Source: an uncultured Acidimicrobiia bacterium
GTDB lineage: Bacteria > Actinomycetota > Acidimicrobiia > Spongiisociales > UBA5794
Assembly: GCA_913031525.1 (NCBI GenBank)
Contig: CAJWGC010000071.1
Location: 1 to 5,965, forward strand
Length of the DNA stretch: 5,965 nucleotides
Reading direction: 5' to 3'
In this document: positions 1-5,513 of the stretch, one piece after another
Layout of the letters: every line of letters starts with the position of its first letter
How positions within the stretch are numbered: the stretch's first letter is position 1
Made by a program: the position numbers and the translations under genes
The notes under the pieces: model-generated
The model's database searches: none
What the model was told of the DNA's origin: nothing
What the model saw: only the letters and a program-made list of their open reading frames with translations

Positions 1-1
1 G

Positions 2-568
2 AATCTACTGTGGGGTAGTGATGTACATGGTTCTACGCTTGGCATCATTGGGCTAGGTCGTATTGGTCGAGCGATCGCCCGCAGGGCAGGCGGATTCGGT
101 ATGCGTGTCTTCTATAGCTCGCGTAGTCGCCACCTTGACGCCGAAGAAACCCTTGGCATCGAGTATGTCCATCTTGAGGGACTACTCGCTGTAGCTGATC
201 ACGTCATTGTTGCCACTTCACTTACTAGAGACACATACCATTTGATAGACGCGGCTGCGTTGGATGTTATGAAGGCTTCAGCAACGCTGATCAACATTTC
301 ACGCGGCAAAACTGTCGATTCTGGGGCTCTCTACGTTGCTCTTCGAGATGGTGTGATAGCCGCAGCTGGACTCGATGTGACCGATCCCGAACCACTTCGA
401 GCTGATCATCCACTGGTGGGTTTACCCAACTGCGTTATCGTTCCTCATCTTGGTAGTTCAAGCCGGAGCACCCGGGAGTCGATGGCCTTGTTGGCGGTCA
501 ATAACCTTATTGCCGGTTTAGCTGGTGAGCGTCTGGCGGCATGCGCGAATCCCGAAGTTTACGACTAA
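2..568 (+). CDS. D-2-hydroxyacid dehydrogenase, glyoxylate/hydroxypyruvate reductase type (5' partial)
   Basis: This is the C-terminal 188 codons of an NAD(P)-dependent 2-hydroxyacid dehydrogenase. The frame is open from base 2, so the ATG at 101 is internal and the true start lies left of the window; roughly 130 N-terminal residues are missing compared with the family's usual length of about 320. The Rossmann motif GLGRIG (GxGxxG) is at residues 17-22 of the fragment (bases 50-67). The next strand ends in FYSSRSR; Ser/Arg rather than Asp there suggests NADPH preference (inference). The catalytic triad is complete: Arg in NISRGK (302-304), Glu in DPEPL (389-391), His in PHLGSS (446-448). The ending NPEVYD is typical of glyoxylate/hydroxypyruvate reductases, cytosolic enzymes that reduce glyoxylate or hydroxypyruvate. 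A phosphoglycerate dehydrogenase is less likely because the chain stops without an ACT domain. The family is certain; the exact substrate is not. Confidence 0.93.
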   Translation, partial: NLLWGSDVHGSTLGIIGLGRIGRAIARRAGGFGMRVFYSSRSRHLDAEETLGIEYVHLEGLLAVADHVIVATSLTRDTYHLIDAAALDVMKASATLINISRGKTVDSGALYVALRDGVIAAAGLDVTDPEPLRADHPLVGLPNCVIVPHLGSSSRSTRESMALLAVNNLIAGLAGERLAACANPEVYD

Positions 569-582
569 AGAAGTTGAATGAT

Positions 583-610
583 TTGGCCTAGAGCGCACTC
601 GGGATAGACT
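583..610 (+). promoter_or_regulatory. Weak candidate promoter ahead of the sulfate-activation gene
   Basis: TTGGCC (583-588) and TAGACT (605-610) are separated by 16 bases and match the sigma-70-like consensus at four and three to four positions. Transcription would begin near 617, leaving a leader of about 60 bases before the GTG at 677. The 108-base gap also holds a small CGCC/GGCG hairpin (625-637) and overlapping ACCGGT/CCGG palindromes near 655-669. No sulfur-responsive riboswitch was recognised. The call rests on pattern alone. Confidence 0.22.
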
Positions 611-667
611 CACATTGATTCGGTCGCCGATTAGGCGGAAAAACCGGATCTTTGCCTGAACCGGTCC

Positions 668-671
668 GGAG
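668..671 (+). promoter_or_regulatory. Shine-Dalgarno GGAG fixing the GTG start at 677
   Basis: GGAG ends five bases before the GTG at 677. It supports that codon as the start, and the first translated residues agree with the family (HGGHLVDLLV at residues 9-18). It is the only well-placed Shine-Dalgarno sequence I found before any complete gene in the window. Confidence 0.55.
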
Positions 672-676
672 TCACC

Positions 677-2410
677 GTGTCTGCCAGCTTCATTTCTGCC
701 CACGGAGGCCATCTTGTCGATCTACTCGTAGAAGAAGATCGCGCGATTGACTTACGTGAGGCATCCCGAGACTGGTTGTCTATTGATCTCACTCAGCGCC
801 AAGTTTCTGATCTTGAGCTACTTCTAAATGGGGGCTTCTCGCCGCTGACTAGTTTCATGGGGCGCAGCGACTACGAGTCGGTGTGCCAAAGAATGCGACT
901 TTCCGACGGGACGTTATGGTCGATTCCGATCGTTCTCGACATATCCGATGTTGTGGCGGCCAAGCTTGGTGGTGGCGAATTCCTTGCATTGCGGGATCCC
1001 GAAGGTGTCATGCTCGCCTCGCTTGAGGTTCATGAGGTATGGCAGCCGGATCGCCGAGAAGAAGCAGAACTTGTATACGGGACAGTGGATTCTTTGCATC
1101 CCGGCGTCGACTACTTATTCAATAAAACTGGATCTCATTATGTGAGCGGAGTGCTTGAAGGTCTGCGACTCCCAGTGCATTATGACTTTAGTGAACTGCG
1201 TTGTTCACCGGCCGAACTCAGAGCAGAGTTCTCAAGCTTGGGATGGCGAAAAGTCGCGGGTTTCCAGACTCGGAATCCTATGCATCGTGCGCATGTTGAA
1301 ATTACCCGTCGCGCTGCGGTTGAAGCCGACGCCAACCTTCTCATCCACCCTGTTGTAGGAATGACAAAAGCCGGTGATGTAGACCATTTCACGCGAGTGA
1401 GGGCGTATAAATCGGTGATGAGTCGTTATCCGCGAAACACTGCAAAGCTGGGTTTGCTCAATTTGGCTATGCGAATGGCGGGACCGCGTTCAGCTCTATG
1501 GCACACCATCATTCGTAAGAATCACGGCTGCACCCATTTCATCATTGGCCGCGACCACGCTGGCCCGGGTAAGGATGGAGACGGGGTCGATTTTTATGGC
1601 CGCTATGACGCCCAGGAGATGGTTCTGGCCCATGAAGGGGAGCTTGGCATGACAGTGGTTCCTTTCCGGAACATGGTTTATCTCGCTGACGAGAATCGCT
1701 TTGTGGCTTTTGATGCAGTACCTGACGGCAAACGAGTTCTCAATATCTCAGGCACCGAACTTCGATCCCGGCTGACAGAAGGCCGTGATATTCCGTCATG
1801 GTTCACTTATCCAGAGGTCGAGCGTGAGCTTCGAAAGACTCATCCGCCTCGCTCGAAACAGGGATTCACCGTGTTTTTCACCGGTCTGTCGGGATCCGGG
1901 AAGTCAACCATTGCAAACGCAGTGCGTGTCAAGTTGATGGAGATAGGAGGACGACCCGTCACATTGCTAGACGGTGACATCGTGCGTACCAATCTGTCGT
2001 CAGAGCTTGGATTCTCTCGGGAACATCGTGCTCTCAATATCCACCGGATTGGATTTGTTGCTTCCGAGATCACCAAGAACGGCGGAATTGCCCTTTGTGC
2101 GCCGATCGCCCCGTATGACTCGGTTCGCAAAGACAATCGATCGTTGATTTCGCCCTTGGGCGGATTCGTTCTTGTCTATGTTTCGACTCCGCTTGAGGTG
2201 TGCGAACGGCGCGATCGTAAGGGTCTTTATGCGAAAGCTCGTGCAGGACTCATCAAGGAGTTCACGGGAGTATCTGATCCGTACGAGGTTCCTGAAGATT
2301 CAGATTTAGATATTGATACGACTGGCCTCACTCCGGAGGAGGCAGCCAACATGGTCATCCTTCACTTGGAGGAGATCGGCTTTATCGGAGGAAAGCACAG
2401 CAGCAATTGA
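677..2410 (+). CDS. sat/cysC: Bifunctional sulfate adenylyltransferase / adenylylsulfate kinase
   Basis: This 577-residue cytosolic enzyme activates sulfate in two steps: ATP plus sulfate gives APS and pyrophosphate, then APS plus ATP gives PAPS. The ATP sulfurylase half spans about residues 1-390. It shows HGGHLVDLLV (9-18), the nucleotide-binding QTRNPMHRAH (197-206, with both histidines), GRDHAGPG (291-298) and ISGTELR (357-363). The APS kinase half spans about 395-577. It shows the P-loop GLSGSGKS (403-410), DGDIVR (432-437), LGFSREHR..N (444-454), KGLYAKAR (515-522) and FTGVSDPYE (529-537). All key motifs are present in both halves, so both activities should work and the kinase-like domain is unlikely to be only regulatory. 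This is the Sat type, unrelated to the CysD/CysN sulfurylase. No PAPS reductase, sulfite reductase, sulfotransferase or sulfate transporter lies in the window, so assimilation and sulfation are both possible fates. It reads into the transporter gene after about 40 bases. Confidence 0.97.
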   Translation: MSASFISAHGGHLVDLLVEEDRAIDLREASRDWLSIDLTQRQVSDLELLLNGGFSPLTSFMGRSDYESVCQRMRLSDGTLWSIPIVLDISDVVAAKLGGGEFLALRDPEGVMLASLEVHEVWQPDRREEAELVYGTVDSLHPGVDYLFNKTGSHYVSGVLEGLRLPVHYDFSELRCSPAELRAEFSSLGWRKVAGFQTRNPMHRAHVEITRRAAVEADANLLIHPVVGMTKAGDVDHFTRVRAYKSVMSRYPRNTAKLGLLNLAMRMAGPRSALWHTIIRKNHGCTHFIIGRDHAGPGKDGDGVDFYGRYDAQEMVLAHEGELGMTVVPFRNMVYLADENRFVAFDAVPDGKRVLNISGTELRSRLTEGRDIPSWFTYPEVERELRKTHPPRSKQGFTVFFTGLSGSGKSTIANAVRVKLMEIGGRPVTLLDGDIVRTNLSSELGFSREHRALNIHRIGFVASEITKNGGIALCAPIAPYDSVRKDNRSLISPLGGFVLVYVSTPLEVCERRDRKGLYAKARAGLIKEFTGVSDPYEVPEDSDLDIDTTGLTPEEAANMVILHLEEIGFIGGKHSSN

Positions 2411-2449
2411 ATTGAGAACAATCATCTGTTTGATCTCTTGGCTGGCGGA

Positions 2450-3277
2450 ATGAGCTATTTGGCGCTTGTTCTTGTGCTGACCGCCGCGCTGCTTCACGCA
2501 TCCTGGAATCTCGTTTTGAAGACCAGTCGAGATCGACTCACGGCTGCTGGTGTGCAACTCGCTATCTCGGCGTTTGTGTCGTTTCCTTTTCTGCTTTTCT
2601 GGAGTCTTCCATTGTCGGCTCTTCCCTATCTTGTCGCGTCGTCAATGTTCCATTTGGGCTATGTCATAACCCTCGTCGGAGCATATGATCGCGCTGATTT
2701 TTCGATGGTCTATCCCGTGGCTAGGGGAACCGCTCCTATCTTGATCACGGTTGGTGCTGCAGTGGCCCTAGACGAAGTTCCCGGGGTGAGAGGGCTCATC
2801 GCCATCGGTCTTGTAGCAGCGGGGATCGTGTTTATAGCGGCGTGGCAAAACGGATCCGGGCTGCTTTGGGCGTTGGCCACGGCCGTATTTATCGCTGGCT
2901 ATATGATGGTCGACGGGGTCGCGGTTCGTAAGCTCGATTCAAGCATTGGTTACACGCTCGCCGCTTTTATTGGCTTCGCTATCACGCTTGTTCCTGTGGT
3001 TTTATGGAGACGAACGGCAGCAGAGATCACACTCACGATCCGTGAAGAGGGTTGGAGCCATTTGCTAGCTGCGCTCGCTGGCGTATTGGGGTACGTGTTA
3101 GTACTCGCCGCGGCCAGGTTTGCTCCACTCGGGCTTGTATCTGCCTTCCGGGAGACGTCTGTGGTTTTTGGCGCAATCGGAGGTTGGATTCTTCTCAAAG
3201 AAGATTTGGGTAGGCGTCGATTCCTCGGGGCATTTTTGATTGCTGTCGGTCTCCTCACTCTGCTAATCCGTGTTTGA
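2450..3277 (+). CDS. EamA-family (DMT superfamily) membrane transporter
   Basis: This 275-residue inner-membrane protein has ten likely helices, near residues 2-20, 32-52, 57-76, 86-106, 113-131, 135-154, 167-186, 204-222, 226-248 and 257-273: two five-helix EamA repeats, the usual size for the family. Family signatures are AALLHASWN in helix 1, YPVARGTAP (88-96) at the start of helix 4, and a matching RETSVVFG in the second half followed by LLKE. EamA proteins export or import small metabolites; the substrate cannot be read from sequence. A link to sulfur metabolites is only suggested by the gene upstream. I prefer the ATG at 2450 because it starts right at helix 1. The in-frame TTG at 2438 would add four residues (M-A-G-G) and remains possible. 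Neither has a good Shine-Dalgarno; GGCGGA abuts the ATG. It probably shares a transcript with the upstream gene. Confidence 0.92.
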   Translation: MSYLALVLVLTAALLHASWNLVLKTSRDRLTAAGVQLAISAFVSFPFLLFWSLPLSALPYLVASSMFHLGYVITLVGAYDRADFSMVYPVARGTAPILITVGAAVALDEVPGVRGLIAIGLVAAGIVFIAAWQNGSGLLWALATAVFIAGYMMVDGVAVRKLDSSIGYTLAAFIGFAITLVPVVLWRRTAAEITLTIREEGWSHLLAALAGVLGYVLVLAAARFAPLGLVSAFRETSVVFGAIGGWILLKEDLGRRRFLGAFLIAVGLLTLLIRV

Positions 3278-3290
3278 CCTGGCGATGCGC

Positions 3291-3296
3291 TAGCGT
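3291..3296 (+). promoter_or_regulatory. Candidate -10 hexamer (TAGCGT) for a leaderless start
   Basis: TAGCGT fits the TANNNT form of actinobacterial -10 elements and lies six bases before the ATG at 3303, so transcription could begin at or next to the start codon. No Shine-Dalgarno precedes that ATG, which agrees with a leaderless message. A convincing -35 was not found; TTGACC at 3274-3279 is only 11 bases upstream, which is too close. The hexamer overlaps the palindrome CGCTAGCG (3288-3295). Confidence 0.3.
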
Positions 3297-3302
3297 CGCT
3301 GT

Positions 3303-3932
3303 ATGACCTCGATAACTCGGCTCACGGATTCCTGCTTGCTCGTCGAAAGTGATGACGGATCCATTTTGCTAGACCCTGGTTTTTTCACTTGGCAGTCAAG
3401 GGAATTTGACCTCGATTCTCTTGGAGAAGTTCAGCGTGTTCTCATTACCCATGAACACGGAGATCATGCAAATCCTGAGTTTATTCGATGGCTCCTTGAC
3501 CGGGGAGAAGATGTGACTGTCTATTCCAACCGTGCAGTCCAGCGTGTCCTAGCCGAACACGACATCGAGGTGGTGACCGATGTTCCAAACGGTATCGACA
3601 TTGAAGATGTTATGCACGAAATGACTCCTACGGGATCGGCCCCTCCCAATAGAGCTTTCACTATTGATGGTGTTTTGACACATCCTGGTGACAGCTATCA
3701 GCCAACGCGCACCGCTCCAGTTCTCGCTCTGCCGTTGCTTGTTTTATGGGGGTCGACAACCTTGTCAGTCGAGTTCGCTCGTCGGTTGGGGCCAAAGCAA
3801 GTTATACCTGTGCACGACTTCTATACCAGTTCTAGCGGTCGGAGATTTATTTCCGAAATGGTGAAGGGTGTTCTTTTGCCTGATGGAATCGAACTGGTCC
3901 CTCTCGACTGGGGCGAAAGCTACACGATCTGA
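3303..3932 (+). CDS. Metallo-beta-lactamase-fold metal-dependent hydrolase (UlaG/YtkL-like)
   Basis: This 209-residue protein has no signal peptide or membrane helix, so it should be cytosolic. It carries the HxHxDH signature THEHGDH (residues 49-55: His50, His52, Asp54, His55). Further ligands are probably His105, Asp130 in HPGDS (127-131) and His171 in PVHDF (169-173), giving a complete two-metal site. The early segment SILLDPGFF (20-28) matches the strand before the site in UlaG-like enzymes. Members of this branch hydrolyse lactones, phosphoesters or other small substrates, and many have no known substrate, so no reaction is assigned. The short length and lack of an extra domain argue against a beta-lactamase, glyoxalase II or RNase J. 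It starts 25 bases after the transporter gene and may be co-transcribed with it, though a leaderless promoter of its own is possible. The ATG is the natural start because the first strand begins at once. Confidence 0.9.
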   Translation: MTSITRLTDSCLLVESDDGSILLDPGFFTWQSREFDLDSLGEVQRVLITHEHGDHANPEFIRWLLDRGEDVTVYSNRAVQRVLAEHDIEVVTDVPNGIDIEDVMHEMTPTGSAPPNRAFTIDGVLTHPGDSYQPTRTAPVLALPLLVLWGSTTLSVEFARRLGPKQVIPVHDFYTSSSGRRFISEMVKGVLLPDGIELVPLDWGESYTI

Positions 3933-3972
3933 ATTCCCAGCAACACCAAGCTTTCTGGATAGTGAATTTGAT

Positions 3973-4002
3973 TTGATTAAGCGTTTTGGATGAAGTTCTG
4001 AT
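3973..4002 (+). promoter_or_regulatory. Candidate promoter upstream of the M23 peptidase gene
   Basis: TTGATT (3973-3978) and TCTGAT (3997-4002) are 18 bases apart and each matches four of six consensus positions. A transcript would start near 4009, about 60 bases before the ATG at 4070. A second TTGATT overlaps just upstream (3968-3973). This competes with the leaderless option closer to the gene. Pattern only. Confidence 0.28.
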
Positions 4003-4017
4003 ACCGGCTGTGTTGTA

Positions 4018-4027
4018 CCGCTAGCGG
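4018..4027 (+). repeat. Perfect 10-bp palindrome CCGCTAGCGG, operator candidate
   Basis: The ten bases read the same on both strands. The site lies between the candidate promoter at 3973-4002 and the second -10-like element at 4055, in the 137-base gap before the M23 gene. A dimeric repressor could bind here. With no spare loop it would make only a poor RNA hairpin, so a DNA site is the better reading. The CTAGCG core also occurs at 3290-3295 ahead of the hydrolase gene. Confidence 0.3.
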
Positions 4028-4031
4028 AAGG

Positions 4032-4060
4032 TTCACATTATTCGATAGGCGTCCTAGCCT
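4032..4060 (+). promoter_or_regulatory. Candidate leaderless promoter of the M23 gene (TTCACA / TAGCCT)
   Basis: TTCACA (4032-4037) and TAGCCT (4055-4060) are separated by exactly 17 bases. TAGCCT fits TANNNT and ends nine bases before the ATG at 4070, so transcription would start within a few bases of the start codon. The only purine-rich run, AGG at 4067-4069, touches the ATG and cannot act as a Shine-Dalgarno. This is consistent with leaderless translation. Confidence 0.35.
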
Positions 4061-4069
4061 CATTGCAGG

Positions 4070-5323
4070 ATGCAAACGTTTACTTCGAATCGAGCTGGAC
4101 TGTTTTTCATTGTGGCCCTAACCCTGTTAGCCGCAATGATGACATCTACCGCGCAGGCGCAAACTGAGCAGGAAGTCGAACGTGAAGAAGCTGATGCTGC
4201 AGCGGCGTATGCAGAGTTTGTCGCGCTCCAGGAAGAAGTAGATGATGCAGTCGCTGCACACGAAGCAATCAGAGCACAGACTTTCGATCTCGAATATCAC
4301 ATGGATCGTCTTGCGGAGCGCGTTGCGAACGACATGGAAAGAGCGGCTGAACTTCGAGAGCAGGCCGAAGAAATGGCTTTATCGGCGTACATGGGAGGGA
4401 ATAGGAGAAACGTGAATGCGGCTCTCGAAGCGGCCACTATCCAGGATGTCGTCACTTCCCAGGCACTTTTCGAGCGTGCCAATCAGACAAGCCTTGCTTC
4501 GCTGGATCGCCTGAAAGCGGTGACTCGTGAAGTGGAGCGTCTCTCTGATGATCTGGCTATGGACCGGATCAGGATGAGAACATTGGAGGAAGAGGCAGTT
4601 GTTGCGGTAGAAGTGATCCAGGTCGTTCAAGCTGCTGCCCTTGAATGGTACGAACGAGAAGACGCAGAAGCTTTGGCTGCTCGCGAAACATGGGAGAAAG
4701 AACTAGAGCGCCGTCGTGTAGTTGAAGCGAAACGGAGGGCTCGAGAGATTGCTCGTAAGGCTGCAGCCGAAGCGAGAGCGGCCGAGGAAGCTAAACGAAA
4801 AGCTAAAAAAGAAGCTGCTCGCCGGGCTGAAGCGGAACGTAAGGCAGCCCAAGATCAGAATGAAGATCCTCAGAAGAAGAACAACTATGTCATGCCAGAA
4901 GGTGCGGACAACGATGGTGTTTATGAGTATTTAACTTGCCCGCAAACTAACCCTAAGTGGTTCCGCGACACTTGGGGGGCTCCTCGATCCGGGCGCCGAA
5001 CGCACAAAGGTACGGACATTTATTCGCCCAAAGGGACAAATGTGTATGCGGTGGTGGACGGTCGGATTCGTACGAGGACTGGTGGCCTTGGAGGTCGAGC
5101 GCTTTGGCTCTATGGAGAAGATGGAAACGCCTACTACTACGCCCATTTGGACGCCTGGGCTTCAGACGTTACGACTGGCACTCGGGTTCGCGCAGGAGAT
5201 CTCATTGCATTTGTCGGCAATACTGGCAACGCTTCTGGTGGAGCTAACCACACCCATTTTCAGTTACATCCCGGAGGAGGAGCGCCGATCAACCCTTATC
5301 CTACGCTTGTCGCTATTTGCTGA
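4070..5323 (+). CDS. Secreted coiled-coil M23 family metallopeptidase (peptidoglycan endopeptidase)
   Basis: This 417-residue exported cell-wall hydrolase has three parts. Residues 1-30 form a Sec signal peptide: an Arg near the N terminus, a hydrophobic stretch at about 11-24, and a likely cut after AQA at 28-30. Residues 31 to about 265 are alpha-helical coiled coil, ending in a very charged Arg/Lys/Glu/Ala-rich arm (about 205-262). The M23 (LytM/peptidase M23) domain spans about 290-417. Its zinc and catalytic residues are all present: His312 and Asp316 in HKGTD, His359 in YAHLD, and His394/His396 in NHTHF. It should therefore be an active zinc enzyme cutting peptide cross-bridges, unlike the degenerate EnvC-type activators whose coiled-coil layout it resembles. 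Cys290 just before the domain and Cys417 as the last residue could form a disulfide. The coiled coil may dock with a division or envelope complex (inference). The start is fixed by the signal peptide. Confidence 0.94.
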   Translation: MQTFTSNRAGLFFIVALTLLAAMMTSTAQAQTEQEVEREEADAAAAYAEFVALQEEVDDAVAAHEAIRAQTFDLEYHMDRLAERVANDMERAAELREQAEEMALSAYMGGNRRNVNAALEAATIQDVVTSQALFERANQTSLASLDRLKAVTREVERLSDDLAMDRIRMRTLEEEAVVAVEVIQVVQAAALEWYEREDAEALAARETWEKELERRRVVEAKRRAREIARKAAAEARAAEEAKRKAKKEAARRAEAERKAAQDQNEDPQKKNNYVMPEGADNDGVYEYLTCPQTNPKWFRDTWGAPRSGRRTHKGTDIYSPKGTNVYAVVDGRIRTRTGGLGGRALWLYGEDGNAYYYAHLDAWASDVTTGTRVRAGDLIAFVGNTGNASGGANHTHFQLHPGGGAPINPYPTLVAIC

Positions 5324-5385
5324 GTGCGGCAGACGGCCCACAGCTAATTGGTTTCATGAACTCAGGAATATAGGGTGATTCACAT

Positions 5386-5423
5386 TTCGCTGGAAGGGCA
5401 ACTACCGGACTATTTCCAGCGAA
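5386..5423 (+). repeat. Perfect 10-bp inverted repeat with 18-base spacer
   Basis: TTCGCTGGAA (5386-5395) is matched exactly in reverse complement by TTCCAGCGAA (5414-5423), with 18 bases between; a G-U pair could extend the stem by one. It lies 62 bases after the M23 stop codon and about 90 bases before the channel start. No T-run follows on either strand, so it is not a classic intrinsic terminator. It could be a tail-less terminator-like hairpin, an mRNA-stabilising stem or a protein-binding site. The rest of the 190-base gap (5324-5513) shows no strong promoter; TACAGT at 5473-5478 and GATACT at 5458-5463 are weak -10-like matches. Confidence 0.6.
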
Positions 5424-5513
5424 TACGCGCGACCCCATTCAAGTTTGTTTCAGGACTGATACTGTGCTGGCCTACAGTTCTTTACCGGTGCTCGTTGAGG
5501 ATGGTCGAGTTAT

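Noticed and set aside
101..103. ATG at 101 as the start of the dehydrogenase gene
   Set aside because: The same frame is open back to base 2 and encodes the GxGxxG nucleotide-binding motif, which the enzyme needs. The gene simply enters from the left edge.
625..643. CGCC-GATTA-GGCG hairpin as a terminator of the dehydrogenase gene
   Set aside because: The stem is only four pairs and is followed by A residues rather than T on the plus strand.
1840..2136. 98-codon minus-strand frame inside the APS kinase half
   Set aside because: It lies wholly antisense to a strongly conserved domain and shows no recognisable motif. The same holds for the other minus-strand frames at 518-712, 914-1099, 1180-1392, 2306-2557, 2950-3258, 4297-4482, 4379-4630 and 4931-5146.
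2438..2440. TTG at 2438 as the transporter start
   Set aside because: It has no Shine-Dalgarno and adds only Met-Ala-Gly-Gly before a natural ATG start at helix 1. It is kept as an alternative, not the preferred call.
3281..3299. Imperfect hairpin GCGATGCG-CTAG-CGTCGC after the transporter gene as a terminator
   Set aside because: It needs a two-base bulge, has no T-run, and overlaps the likely -10 element of the next gene.
4707..4860. Arg/Lys/Glu/Ala-rich stretch as a DNA tandem repeat
   Set aside because: The bias is at the protein level (charged coiled coil). The codons vary and no fixed repeat unit is seen.
5040..5378. 112-codon plus-strand frame overlapping the end of the M23 gene
   Set aside because: It runs out of frame through the conserved M23 domain, is rich in Trp and Thr runs with no family signature, and its start lies inside a conserved motif region. 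Judged a shadow, as are the frames at 948-1145, 1155-1358, 4722-4934 and 4957-5247.
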